DNA of 64,000 nucleotides from Actinomycetota bacterium (GCA_016703525.1 JADJBW010000009.1:62001-126000), one strand, 5' to 3'; shown: positions 52,363 through 61,268, counted from the first letter of the stretch. The notes: generated from the letters alone by a model not told the origin. Made by a program: numbers and translations.

Positions 52363-53298
52363 TCAGCAGCTCGCCAGGCGAGCGATCGCATTGTCGACGA
52401 TCAGCCGTTCGTACGCCGCCTCGCCGGCGTCGTTCTGGTGGATGTCCCGGCGCAGGAACCAGTCCTGACCCGCAGAGGCCCCGTTCCAGTCGGCGACGGT
52501 GATGCGAGGATCGGCGGTGCCCACGAGCGCGAGCAACTCGTTGGTGGCCTTCGCCCACCCGCCCATGCGGCCCCACCCCGAATCCTGGGCGACGTTCACG
52601 ACGACGACGCAACGCGACGAGGCGAAGGTCGCGTCGAGCACCGCCCGCACCGAGCGGTCGAGGTCGACCATGGTGTAGCCGCCGGCCATGCCGTTGTTGG
52701 ACTGGAGGGTCTGTGCGTCGGTCGTGCCGAGGGCGAGCACGGTGAGCTGCGGTCGAACCTGCGCGACGTACTCCGCCGCGGTGAGGAGCCGTCGGGAGGG
52801 CGGCTGGGCGTCGCGGCTCAAGGTGGCATCGGCGAGCTGTGCGAACCCGACGTTCGCGGTCGCGACCACTGTCGTGGACCGGCCCGTCGCCGTCCGGAGC
52901 TGGGTCGCCAGATATCCGGCCCCGCCAGATCCGTCGCCGAGATTGCGCACGAGGCTGTCGCCGATGACCAACACGGCGGGGTCGGCTCCGCTGCGGTCGA
53001 CGCCCGTGGTGGTCGCGAGGCGGGGCGGCTGGGGCAACACCGCCATGCCGGTCTTCGAACGCCCGCCGCGCGGAAGCGTGGTCCGCGTCGAACCGGCTGG
53101 CGGCTCGACCGCCGCCTCGGGTGGCGGTACCCGGGCGGCGAGGTCGTTACCCACGTCGTTCATGGTCGTTGTCGGGCGCTCCGCACGTGCCCCACGATCT
53201 TCGATGGTGGTGGAGCCGCTGCACGACGTGGGCGCGGCCGTGAGCAGAGCCGCCGTCGCGAGCGCGGTGAGGGGGCGCGCGGAGGCTCGCCGCGTCAC
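52363..53298 (-). CDS. SGNH-hydrolase-like exported protein (copy 3)
   Basis: A 311-residue protein from a GTG that overlaps the glpX stop. The signal peptide ends near LTAAPTSCSGS (possible lipoprotein). A low-complexity linker (Arg/Pro/Thr) of about 70 residues leads to the SGNH domain: VLVIGDSLVRNLGDG (block I), LALGTTDAQT in the block III position (Asn replaced) and RRDIHQNDAGEAAYE (block V). It is more distant than copies 1 and 2 and convergent with them. The glpX link is by coupling only. Confidence 0.75.
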   Translation of the reverse strand: MTRRASARPLTALATAALLTAAPTSCSGSTTIEDRGARAERPTTTMNDVGNDLAARVPPPEAAVEPPAGSTRTTLPRGGRSKTGMAVLPQPPRLATTTGVDRSGADPAVLVIGDSLVRNLGDGSGGAGYLATQLRTATGRSTTVVATANVGFAQLADATLSRDAQPPSRRLLTAAEYVAQVRPQLTVLALGTTDAQTLQSNNGMAGGYTMVDLDRSVRAVLDATFASSRCVVVVNVAQDSGWGRMGGWAKATNELLALVGTADPRITVADWNGASAGQDWFLRRDIHQNDAGEAAYERLIVDNAIARLASC

Positions 53299-54266
53299 GA
53301 GTGCAGCTTGTCGAGGCGATGACGAGCCTCGACCAGGCGGACCGTTCCCGAGCTTGAACGCATCACCAACGACTGGGTCGTCGCTCCGCTCGCGGCGAAG
53401 TGCACGCCCTGGACCAACTCGCCGTCGGTGATGCCCGTGGCCGAGAAGTAGCAGTTGTCGCTCGCGATCAGGATGTCCTCGTCGAGCACCTGGTCGAGGT
53501 CGTAACCCGCGGCGATCGCCTCCGAGCGCTCCTGGTCGTTGCGCGGCCACAGCTTGCCCTGGATCGAGCCGCCCATGGCCTTGAGCGCCGCGGCGGCGAT
53601 CACGCCCTCGGGCGTGCCACCGATGCCGAACATGATGTCGGCGCCCGAGTCGGGCCACGCCGTGGAGATCGCGCCTGCGACATCGCCGTCGGGAATCAGG
53701 CGGATGCGCGCCCCGGCCGCTCGCACCTCGGCGATGACCTCGGCGTGGCGGGGCCGGTCGAGGATGACGGCAGTCAGGTCACGCACCTCCGTGCCCTTCG
53801 CCTCGGCGAGTCGCCGAAGGTTCTCGGTTGCCGACACGTTGATGTCGATCACGCCGACGCCGTCGGGTCCGACGGCGAGCTTGTCCATGTACACGCACGG
53901 GCCGGGGTTGTACATCGTGCCTCGGGGGCTCACGGCGATCACGGCGATGGCGTTGCCCCGGCCGAGCGCGGTGAGCGTGGTGCCGTCGATCGGGTCGACG
54001 GCAATGTCGCAGTCGACGCCGGTCCCGTCGCCGACCTCCTCGCCGTTGTAGAGCATGGGCGCCTCGTCCTTCTCGCCCTCGCCGATGATGACGGTGCCGC
54101 GCATGGCGACCGACGTCAGCATCAGGCGCATCGCGTCGACCGCGGCGCCGTCCGCTCCGTTCTTGTCGCCTCGCCCCATCCAGCGGGACGCAGCGAGGGC
54201 GGCGGCTTCGGTAACCCGGACGAGCTCCATCGCCAGGTTGCGGTCGGGTGCGGTGATCTCGGTCAT
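53295..54266 (-). CDS. glpX: Fructose-1,6-bisphosphatase class II
   Basis: A 323-residue enzyme of gluconeogenesis hydrolysing fructose 1,6-bisphosphate. Metal-binding residues appear in GEGEKDEAPMLYNGEEVG and DPIDGTTLTALG. FGIGGTPEGVIAAAALKAMGG is the substrate-binding part. It is the only FBPase type in many actinobacteria. The stop overlaps the start of the SGNH gene at 53298. Confidence 0.95.
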   Translation of the reverse strand: MTEITAPDRNLAMELVRVTEAAALAASRWMGRGDKNGADGAAVDAMRLMLTSVAMRGTVIIGEGEKDEAPMLYNGEEVGDGTGVDCDIAVDPIDGTTLTALGRGNAIAVIAVSPRGTMYNPGPCVYMDKLAVGPDGVGVIDINVSATENLRRLAEAKGTEVRDLTAVILDRPRHAEVIAEVRAAGARIRLIPDGDVAGAISTAWPDSGADIMFGIGGTPEGVIAAAALKAMGGSIQGKLWPRNDQERSEAIAAGYDLDQVLDEDILIASDNCYFSATGITDGELVQGVHFAASGATTQSLVMRSSSGTVRLVEARHRLDKLHS

Positions 54267-54272
54267 GCTGGA

Positions 54273-54278
54273 AGGCTA
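54273..54278 (-). promoter_or_regulatory. Leaderless -10 box (TAGCCT) for glpX
   Basis: The complement of 54273-54278 reads TAGCCT and is followed by 6 bases and the ATG at 54266. Confidence 0.45.
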
Positions 54279-54338
54279 CCGACGGTGGTCCCGGCACTCC
54301 GAATCACCTGGACGACCGCCGTCTGACAGGATGTCGGC

Positions 54339-55145
54339 GTGCACGACCTCACTCCCGACGACCTGCCTGACGACGCCACACGGGCAGCCACCGACGAAGA
54401 CCGTGTCGAGGCCGACCTCTCGGAGCTGTCCGGACCGGCGCGTGCCATGCTCGACGCCCTGTTGACCTCGGCGGGGATCGACCACCTGTGGCAGGGCGCG
54501 CTGCTGGTCGCTCCGGCGAGCGATGCCGATCGGGTCGTCGACCTGATCGAGGAGGTGGAGATGGCCGCGAGCGACCGCCTCGACCGCGACCGTGAGCGGG
54601 TTGCCTATGAGGTGGCGGAATGGTCTCCGGAGTTCCAGTCGGCGTTGGCGGAGCGACTGGGCGCGGCGGAGATCCCGTTCGAATGGGACGAGCGCGGCGA
54701 CTTGGTGGTGTACGCCGACGACGAGCCGGCCGTTGAGGAAATCTTCGACGCGCTCCCGGACGAGGACGATCCCGATGCGGCGGATGCGCCCGAGGTCGCC
54801 GGGGTGCTCGGCGCGCTCTGGGAGGCGGCCGAGGTGCTCGCGAGGCGGCCGACGGACTCGCCTGCCGTCCTGTCGCTGATCGACGCCACCGACGTGATGG
54901 AGACGATGGCGGTCCCGTACGGGTTCGAACCGGCGGTCTGGAACGACCTGGTACGCCGTGCGGTCGAGCTGCGCGCCGCGCTCGAAGGCGATCCCGCGGC
55001 GCCGCCATCGACAGCGGAACCCAGCGGCGACGGCGATGACGTGGATCCCGCGATCGGCGAGGCCGCGGGTGGAGCGTGGTGGAGCGATGACGACATCGCC
55101 GCGAGCGCCGAGGCGCTTGCGGCGCGCGCCAGGGATTACCTCTGA
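54339..55145 (+). CDS. Acidic protein with two signal-transducing-like (DUF2007-like) repeats
   Basis: A 268-residue, strongly acidic soluble protein. Two internal segments look alike: GIDHLWQGALLVAPASDADRVVDLIEEVE (about 47-75) and IPFEWDERGDLVVYADDEPAVEEIFDALP (about 112-140). Each has an aromatic-strand-helix pattern like the small DUF2007 domain. Function unknown; it might bind a protein or nucleotide. GTG start with a weak CAGGAT -10 six bases upstream, possibly leaderless. Confidence 0.6.
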   Translation: MHDLTPDDLPDDATRAATDEDRVEADLSELSGPARAMLDALLTSAGIDHLWQGALLVAPASDADRVVDLIEEVEMAASDRLDRDRERVAYEVAEWSPEFQSALAERLGAAEIPFEWDERGDLVVYADDEPAVEEIFDALPDEDDPDAADAPEVAGVLGALWEAAEVLARRPTDSPAVLSLIDATDVMETMAVPYGFEPAVWNDLVRRAVELRAALEGDPAAPPSTAEPSGDGDDVDPAIGEAAGGAWWSDDDIAASAEALAARARDYL

Positions 55146-55163
55146 GGCGTCGGAGGGGACTCG

Positions 55164-55867
55164 ATGATCGCGGCGCAGTTCGAGGCCTTCTGCTCGCGTC
55201 CGATCGCGCCGACGCGCCGCCGCCTGCGCTCGGCGATGCCGACCTTCCCGTTCTTCCCGCCGCCTACGGCCCCGCGCTGATCGGGCTGGTCGTGGCGACC
55301 TTCGTGCCGGCGCTCGGTGACGAACTGGCCGACCAGCTCGACGGCCTCGTGGACGATCTCGAAGCCGGACGCCGGGTGCCTCAGCCGCGGGTGCGCCATC
55401 GTCTGCAGGACGATCGGGTCGGGCTGCAGCGCTGTTGGCACGGGCTCGTGCGTCGATCGGGCCGCCTCTCGCTGTCGATCTCGGGCCAGGCGTCACCTGC
55501 CCACCACGCCCTTGCGGCGGTGTACGTCGCCGCCGGGATGCCGGACGAGGCCCGCACGGCCGGGTTCGCCGCCATACGACTCGGCGCGGCGTGGCGCGGA
55601 CCGCTCGACGGCCGCCTGCTCGCCCGACTGTTCGACCTCGACCGGGTCGGTGACCGGGACGACCCGGTGGCGTGGGCGCGCCGGGAGCTGCACCTCGATG
55701 GCGTCGTTGCGACTCGCGGGCAGGTGCAGCGCGCCTTCCGATCTCGCCTGATCGAGGTTCATCCCGACCGCGGCGGCGCCTCGCACACGGCGGCCGACCG
55801 AATCGACCGTCTCGCTCGCGCTCGCGCCATCTTGTTGGACCTTGCCCCTGCCGATGTGGCGTCGTGA
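55164..55867 (+). CDS. J-domain-like protein (probable frameshift near 55185)
   Basis: The frame ending at 55867 is open upstream but has no start codon before 55292. An ATG at 55164 in the neighbouring frame is preceded by GGAGGGG and, with one missing base near 55185, leads into GLLLASDRADAPPPALGDAD and then the rest. The repaired product has about 234 residues. The C-terminal 65 residues have the J-domain pattern RAFRSRLIEVHPDRGGASHT with HPD, so it may stimulate a DnaK-type chaperone. The middle is helical (SPAHHALAAVYVAAGMPDEA), and a TPR-like role is possible. Confidence 0.6.
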
Positions 55868-56436
55868 CGGTCCGGGCGCTCCTGTTGTCGCACGGCGCCG
55901 GGTCGGATCGAGACCACGCCACGCTGCTTGCCATCGAGGAACGGCTCGCCCCGCTGCCGGTGGTGCGAGTCAACTTCCCGTATCGGGACATGCCTGGCCG
56001 GCGTCCTCCCGACCGGATGCCTGTCCTGATCGCCTCGCTCCGATCCCACCTGCGGGACGTGTGCGACAGCGTCGGTTGTGAGCCCGACGAGGTGGTCGTC
56101 GGCGGTCGGTCGATGGGTGGCCGCGTCGCCTCGATGATGGTCGCGGAGGGCACCCCCGCGGCCGGGTGGATCGCTATCGGCTATCCGCTGCACCCTCCCG
56201 GGCGGCCCGAACGGCTGCGCACCGAGCACCTTCCGCTGGTCGGGGTGCCGACCTTGCTCATCTCGGGCGATCGTGACCCGTTCGGCACCCCCGACGAGCT
56301 CGCGGCGGCCGCTGCGCTGATGGCGGGCGCCGTGACGATGCGCACGATCCCCGGCGGGCGCCACGAGCTGAAAGGCGCGGACACCGTGGTCGCCGACGAG
56401 ATCGCCGGGTGGCTGGGCAGTCTCGCGACGCCGTAG
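55864..56436 (+). CDS. Alpha/beta hydrolase, KANL3/Tex30-like
   Basis: A 190-residue alpha/beta hydrolase. LLLSHGAGSD is the oxyanion segment, GGRSMGGRVASMM has the nucleophile Ser in GRSMG, SGDRDPFGTPDEL is near the acid, and GGRHELKG carries the catalytic His. It belongs to the group of small dienelactone-hydrolase-like proteins with unknown substrates. The GTG overlaps the preceding stop (GTGA), so the two are coupled. Confidence 0.85.
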   Translation: MTVRALLLSHGAGSDRDHATLLAIEERLAPLPVVRVNFPYRDMPGRRPPDRMPVLIASLRSHLRDVCDSVGCEPDEVVVGGRSMGGRVASMMVAEGTPAAGWIAIGYPLHPPGRPERLRTEHLPLVGVPTLLISGDRDPFGTPDELAAAAALMAGAVTMRTIPGGRHELKGADTVVADEIAGWLGSLATP

Positions 56437-56472
56437 CGGTCACGGCCGGTTGTCGGTGCGGCGCGCTCGCCG

Positions 56473-57342
56473 TCAGGCGACGATGTCGACGGGCATCCCG
56501 AGCGGGAGATCACGGGACTCCAGGTCGAGGATGTCCTCGTTACGCATCCGGATGCACCCGTTCGACACGGGCGTGCCGATGAGGTCGGGCTTGTTCGTGC
56601 CGTGGATGCCGATCGCGCCCTCCTTGAAGGCCTCCGTGTCGATCAGCGTGGGCGAGAACCCCGAGAGACCGTAGGCGAGCGGACCGTACGGCCCCCCGGG
56701 ATCGGTGCGCGACAGGTCGGCCAGTTCGCGCACGTAGAAGCGGCCGAGCGGCGTGGGGTTCTCGGCGGTGCCGATCGCCACCGGGTAGGTCCCGGCGACC
56801 TCGCCCCCGTCGCGAAACTCGAGCGTGCGCCGACTCAGGCTCACCGAGATCGACATGTCGGTGAACTGCAGGTCGACGCTCGCTGCGTCGATCCACCCGG
56901 TCGAACCGTTGGGGCGCAGGGGCAGGTAGACCTCGTGCCAGGTGCGATCGCCGACCTGACGACTCGGCGTTTTGACCAGGAACGTCGCCGCCGACGCGGG
57001 GAGCGGATCGTTCGGATCGAGTTGCGGGAGCGGGTTCGAAACCTCGGCCGGCACGAGGCTGCCGTCGCCCGTGCGGTTGAGCTGCAGCGGCGCGCCACCG
57101 GGTGCGTCGTAGGCCACGATCGTCGCAACGTCGGAGTGGGCCACGGCGATGAAGCTTCGGTATGCCGGCTGTTCCGCGTCGACGGGGGTCTCGCTCTGGG
57201 ACCGTGGGTCAGCCGTTGTGGCCGACGTGCGCTTGTCGGTCCGGTCGTCCTGGCAGGCGGTGCTCGCCACGGCGAGGGCGACGACCACGAGGCCGGTTGC
57301 GGATCGCGCTCGGCGCCGAAGGCGTGGAATCGGCGTGTTCAC
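56473..57342 (-). CDS. L,D-transpeptidase (YkuD domain)
   Basis: A 289-residue exported enzyme that cross-links or anchors peptidoglycan stems. The signal peptide ends ALAVASTAC (lipobox). Residues about 45-160 form an SH3-like or unknown domain, and a YkuD domain covers about 165-289 with IHGTNKPDLIGT (H247) and the active-site SNGCIRM (C263). GTG overlaps the stop of the upstream MFS gene, and a leaderless -10 is also present, so both coupled and independent expression are possible. Confidence 0.92.
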   Translation of the reverse strand: MNTPIPRLRRRARSATGLVVVALAVASTACQDDRTDKRTSATTADPRSQSETPVDAEQPAYRSFIAVAHSDVATIVAYDAPGGAPLQLNRTGDGSLVPAEVSNPLPQLDPNDPLPASAATFLVKTPSRQVGDRTWHEVYLPLRPNGSTGWIDAASVDLQFTDMSISVSLSRRTLEFRDGGEVAGTYPVAIGTAENPTPLGRFYVRELADLSRTDPGGPYGPLAYGLSGFSPTLIDTEAFKEGAIGIHGTNKPDLIGTPVSNGCIRMRNEDILDLESRDLPLGMPVDIVA

Positions 57343-58871
57343 GTCGTTGAAGTGTACGGGCGGTCGTCCGGTTCGGGATCGTCGGGGTTGAGGGCCTCCA
57401 GTTCGACGCCGGCGGACTCGGGGAGGAAGAACGCAAGCCCCACCGCCACGACGGGCGCGAGCGCGAGCAGGTTCATGGCGCTCCCGTAGCTCGGCATTGC
57501 GCTGCACCCGGCAGCGGCCCCGGTGGTGAGCAGGCCGGTGGCGCTCCCGACGACCGCGACACACGTGAGCCAGCCGTTCGCCGCTCCACGCCGAAGGGTG
57601 GGGAACAGCTCGGGCAACATCGCCCCGAGCGCCGGCGCGAGTACCGCGCCGACGACCGAGCCGACAACGCTCGCGGCCCACATGGGCCAGCCCGAGGTGT
57701 TGAACATCACGGCGTTGCCCGCGGCGATGCCGAGCAGGCCGATGGCCGCGGCCCACCGCCGTCCGCGCCGATCGGCAAGCTGGCTGCCGACCGCGATGCC
57801 GACGAAACCCCAGGTGTTCGTGAGCAGCAGGAAGACCGACGTCTTCGTCGCGCTGAACCCTCGGACCTGGTTGAGGTAGTCGTTCTGGAGTTGCTGGACC
57901 GGGGCGGTGAACAGGTTGAGCAGAAACAGGATGAGCCCGAGCAGCGCGAACCGGCGCAGGTCGATGTGTTGCCGTTCGCGTTCGTGCGGCACGTGCTCGT
58001 CGTGCTCGAAGCGCTCGGACTCGGGAAGGCGCCGGGCGCTTGCCCAGGCGGCGAGACCGGCGAGGGCGCTGAGCCCGAAGATGATTCGCCAGGCCCACGG
58101 TGCCAGGTCGGCGAGTGGCAACACCCACAGCACCATGCCGACACCGAGCCCGCCGGGCAGGATCATCAGCCCGATCGCGTAGGCGCGTGAGTGTGCCGGG
58201 ATCTCCTCGACGACCACGATCGAGATGAGCACAGCCGCCGCCGCGGTGAGGCCGCGGCTCACGAGCTGCAGGACCGTGACCGCGGCGAAGCTCGGCGCGA
58301 TCGCGGTCAGGGTGGAGGCGATCGCCGAGCCGACGAGGGAGCCGAGCAGCATCCCGCGGCGCCCGATGCGATCCGCCGCCGCGGCGGCGACCAGCGTGAC
58401 CACCGCGCCGATGCGGATGATCGCGAGCGACCCGGTCTGGTCGCAGAGCGATTCGCCGAAGTCGTCGGCGATGCGCGTCATCGTCTGCGTGATCAGGCTG
58501 CCGAGGAACCCGGCGACCACCGAGAGGGTCGCGCAGAGGCCGAGCACCTGGGCATCTCGCGGGGTCAGCCGATCGGTCGGGCACCACACAGGCGACGAGC
58601 CATCCGCCAGCCCTCGCCGGACGGGCCGTCGGGTGGCCAGGTCGACGAGCCATCCCCAATGGGGCGCAGCCGAGCGGTATCGAATGGTCTCCTCGGTGCC
58701 GCCGTCGGCGCGCGTCGCGATCGTGCGGTCCCAATACCGGAACGGCCCCTCGTCCAGCGTGAAGCGCCCGGGAGCGAGTTCGACCTCGCGCACCATCGCG
58801 GCGGAACGCGGGCGAAGCCGGAGATCGTCGGGAGGTGGCGTGTCAACGCTCGAGGTGCGCAGTGTCGGCAT
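57339..58871 (-). CDS. Major facilitator superfamily transporter with a soluble N-terminal extension
   Basis: A 510-residue protein. About 105 hydrophilic residues (EVELAPGRFTLDEGPFRYWDR and a TRADGG segment) precede the first helix. About twelve helices follow, with the MFS motif A-like ADRIGRRGMLLGSLVGSAI and the later ADRRGRRWAAAIGLLG. The N-terminal extension is not usual and may be regulatory. ATG at 58871. Substrate unknown. It is followed, with overlap, by the L,D-transpeptidase gene. Confidence 0.85.
   Translation of the reverse strand: MPTLRTSSVDTPPPDDLRLRPRSAAMVREVELAPGRFTLDEGPFRYWDRTIATRADGGTEETIRYRSAAPHWGWLVDLATRRPVRRGLADGSSPVWCPTDRLTPRDAQVLGLCATLSVVAGFLGSLITQTMTRIADDFGESLCDQTGSLAIIRIGAVVTLVAAAAADRIGRRGMLLGSLVGSAIASTLTAIAPSFAAVTVLQLVSRGLTAAAAVLISIVVVEEIPAHSRAYAIGLMILPGGLGVGMVLWVLPLADLAPWAWRIIFGLSALAGLAAWASARRLPESERFEHDEHVPHERERQHIDLRRFALLGLILFLLNLFTAPVQQLQNDYLNQVRGFSATKTSVFLLLTNTWGFVGIAVGSQLADRRGRRWAAAIGLLGIAAGNAVMFNTSGWPMWAASVVGSVVGAVLAPALGAMLPELFPTLRRGAANGWLTCVAVVGSATGLLTTGAAAGCSAMPSYGSAMNLLALAPVVAVGLAFFLPESAGVELEALNPDDPEPDDRPYTSTT
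57351..57356 (-). promoter_or_regulatory. Candidate leaderless -10 box (TACACT) for the L,D-transpeptidase
   Basis: The complement of 57351-57356 reads TACACT, followed by 8 bases and GTG at 57342. Confidence 0.35.
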
Positions 58872-59036
58872 GGCGGCGGGGCAGTGCAGGCTGCCGCAGG
58901 AGCCGCGGCGGCCCGCCACTCTACGGCGGCGATCTCGGGGCACGGGCGCGTTCGGGAAGCTCCGGACGGTCGTCGGCGTTGCACCGCTCGGTGGGCCCAC
59001 CCGTATCGTTGGGCCTCGACGTATCGAGGAGTCAGT

Positions 59037-59300
59037 GTGCGAGACCAGGTCGCAGCCGTCATCGAGGTGATTCGCCCGGCGATCCAAGCCGACGGCGGCG
59101 ATATCGATCTGATCGATGTCGACGAGTCGAGCGGCGTGGTGACCGTCGAGCTGACCGGTGCGTGCGTGAGCTGCCCGGCGTCGACCGTGACGATGAAGGC
59201 CGGCATCGAGCGCATCATGCGCGACCGGGTGCCGGGCGTCGTCGAGGTGCGTCAGCCGTTCGACCCGGTCGACGAGACCGGCACCGCCGTCAGCCTGTGA
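59037..59300 (+). CDS. NifU C-terminal-domain (NfuA-like) iron-sulfur protein
   Basis: An 87-residue protein made of a single NifU-like domain, DQVAAVIEVIRPAIQADGGDIDL, with the cluster-binding CVSCPAS (CxxC). It probably carries or transfers a 4Fe-4S cluster. CGAGGAG precedes the GTG. The stop overlaps the meaB start. Confidence 0.92.
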   Translation: MRDQVAAVIEVIRPAIQADGGDIDLIDVDESSGVVTVELTGACVSCPASTVTMKAGIERIMRDRVPGVVEVRQPFDPVDETGTAVSL

Positions 59301-60283
59301 CCGCCGACGAGGCGACCGCGACGCTGCTGAGCGATGCGATCGGTGGTCGGCGGGTTGCGTTGGCCAGGCTGCTCTCGCTGGTCGAGCGGGGAGGTGACGG
59401 CGCGATGTCGGTCGCTCGCGTGACCCACGCGGCCGCTGGCTCGGGGTACACCGTGGGGATCACGGGTGCGCCGGGTGCGGGCAAGTCGACGCTGACCAAC
59501 ATGGTGTGCAGCGAGGTGCGGACCACGGGGGACCGCGTGGCCGTGCTCGCGATCGATCCGTCGTCGCCGTACAGCGGGGGCGCGATTCTCGGGGACCGGA
59601 TCCGGATGGGCGACCACACCCTCGACGACGGCGTCTTCATTCGTTCCATGGCCACGCGCGGACACCTCGGCGGACTGTCGCTGGCGACGCCCGGTGCGAT
59701 TCGGGTGCTCGACGCGGTCGGGTTCCCGTGGATCGTGGTCGAGACGGTCGGCGTGGGCCAGGTCGAGGTGGAGATCGTCGGGTCGGCCGACACCTGCGTG
59801 GTCGTGGTGAACCCCGGCTGGGGCGACGCGATCCAGGCGAACAAGGCGGGCCTGATGGAGATCGCCGACGTGTTTGTCATCAACAAGTCCGACCGTGCCG
59901 GGGCCGCAGAGACGCGCAGCGATCTGGAGCAGATGCTCGCGCTCCGCCCGGCCGACGGGTGGATGCCGCCGGTCGTGTCGACCGTCGCGTCCACCGGCGA
60001 GGGCGTCGCCGACCTGTGGGCGGCGATCGGGGCACATCGGCGTCATCTCGAGCGCTCGGGCGAGGGCGCGCTGCGGCGCCGACGGCGCGCCGAGTCGGAG
60101 CTCCGGCGGGTCATCTCGGCGATCATCGCGGCGCGCGTCGGTGCGGTCGCGTCGTCCGAGCCGTTCTCCGACGCGGTCGGAGCGATCCTCGACCGTCGCG
60201 TCGATCCGTGGTCGGCGGCGCATCGCCTGGTCGACAGCGCCGCCCCGCCCGCTGCCGGGCCGCCGGCGGACGGTCGTATCTGA
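59297..60283 (+). CDS. meaB: Methylmalonyl-CoA mutase-associated GTPase (MeaB/ArgK family)
   Basis: A 328-residue G-protein chaperone that protects and reloads B12-dependent acyl-CoA mutases. P-loop GAPGAGKST at about 57-65, SPYSGGAILGDRIRM, ETVGVGQVEVEI, NKSD (GTP specificity) and the C-terminal dimer arm. It overlaps the NifU-domain gene by 4 bp. No mutase gene is in the window, so its client must be encoded elsewhere. Confidence 0.94.
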   Translation: MTADEATATLLSDAIGGRRVALARLLSLVERGGDGAMSVARVTHAAAGSGYTVGITGAPGAGKSTLTNMVCSEVRTTGDRVAVLAIDPSSPYSGGAILGDRIRMGDHTLDDGVFIRSMATRGHLGGLSLATPGAIRVLDAVGFPWIVVETVGVGQVEVEIVGSADTCVVVVNPGWGDAIQANKAGLMEIADVFVINKSDRAGAAETRSDLEQMLALRPADGWMPPVVSTVASTGEGVADLWAAIGAHRRHLERSGEGALRRRRRAESELRRVISAIIAARVGAVASSEPFSDAVGAILDRRVDPWSAAHRLVDSAAPPAAGPPADGRI

Positions 60284-60317
60284 CCGGCTTCCGGGAGCCC
60301 CGCCGGGGGGTGCCAGG

Positions 60318-60323
60318 TAGGGT
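60318..60323 (+). promoter_or_regulatory. Leaderless -10 box (TAGGGT) for the enoyl-CoA hydratase gene
   Basis: TAGGGT is followed by 7 bases and the ATG at 60331. Confidence 0.5.
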
Positions 60324-60330
60324 GCGCCGC

Positions 60331-61134
60331 ATGACCGAACTTCTCGATCTCCGCACCGACGACGGCGTCGCCACCATCACGCTGCAGCACGGCAAGGTCA
60401 ACGCCCTCTGCGTGGAACTGCTCGCCGAGATCGAGGAGGTGGCCGGGCGGCTGGCGGCGGACGCGTCGGTAGGCGCCGTGGTGATCACCGGCGGTCGGCG
60501 CATCTTCGCGGCAGGTGCCGACATCACCCAATTCGCCGCCGACACGAATCCGGCCTCGTTCGCGCTCGCCGACGGTGGCCGCGTGCGCGAGGTCGGCGGG
60601 GCGTTCCTGCGGGCGCTGGGAGCCGTGGCCGCGCTGCCCATGCCGACGATCGCGGCGATCAACGGGGTCGCGCTCGGCGGCGGTTGCGAGTTGGCGCTCG
60701 CGTGCGACTTCCGGATCGTGGCCGCCGACGCCAGGTTCGGTCAGCCCGAGATCCTGCTCGGGATCATCCCCGGCGGCGGCGGAACGCAGCGCCTGGCCCG
60801 CCTCGTCGGCCCGGCGGTCGCCAAGGACCTGGTGTTCACCGGCCGCACGATCGACGCGGCCGAGGCGACCCGGGTCGGGCTCGCCGATCGGGTGGTCGAA
60901 CCCGACGACGTGTTGGCTGCGGCGCAGGCGTGGGCGGCCGACCTTGCGCGCGGGCCACGACGTGCGATCGCGCTGGCGAAGCGAGCGATCGATGCCGGGC
61001 TCGACCGGAGCATCGACGACGGACTGGCGCTCGAACAGGATGCCTTCGTCGAGGTATTCGCTACCCGCGACGCAACGACCGGCGTGCAGTCGTTCTTGGA
61101 ACACGGTCCCGGCAAGGCCGTCTTCGGCGGCTGA
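60331..61134 (+). CDS. Enoyl-CoA hydratase/isomerase family protein
   Basis: A 267-residue crotonase-fold enzyme. FAAGADITQFA and NGVALGGGCELALACDFRI form the oxyanion hole, and PEILLGIIPGGGGTQRLARL carries the catalytic glutamate. It probably hydrates an enoyl-CoA in beta-oxidation. Chain length not known. Two hairpins follow the gene. Confidence 0.94.
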   Translation: MTELLDLRTDDGVATITLQHGKVNALCVELLAEIEEVAGRLAADASVGAVVITGGRRIFAAGADITQFAADTNPASFALADGGRVREVGGAFLRALGAVAALPMPTIAAINGVALGGGCELALACDFRIVAADARFGQPEILLGIIPGGGGTQRLARLVGPAVAKDLVFTGRTIDAAEATRVGLADRVVEPDDVLAAAQAWAADLARGPRRAIALAKRAIDAGLDRSIDDGLALEQDAFVEVFATRDATTGVQSFLEHGPGKAVFGG

Positions 61135-61183
61135 CGCTCAGCGGGGTGGTTCCGGGACCGGCTCGAAAACCGTGAACACAAGA

Positions 61184-61213
61184 GAATCCCGCTGACTGGG
61201 GTCAGCGGGATTC
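61184..61213. terminator. Strong hairpin after the enoyl-CoA hydratase gene
   Basis: A perfect 13-bp stem (GAATCCCGCTGAC with GTCAGCGGGATTC) and a 4-nt TGGG loop lie in the convergent gap between the hydratase and the small minus-strand gene at 61309, so it can serve both. Confidence 0.7.
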
Positions 61214-61229
61214 AGCGAACTCGGCATCG

Positions 61230-61268
61230 CCTGAACCGGGCCACCGGAGGGAGGTCACCCGGTTCAGG
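61230..61268. terminator. Second hairpin in the same convergent gap
   Basis: Perfect 11-bp arms CCTGAACCGGG and CCCGGTTCAGG with a 17-nt loop. Together with 61184-61213 it fills the 174-bp gap, which holds nothing else visible. Confidence 0.5.
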
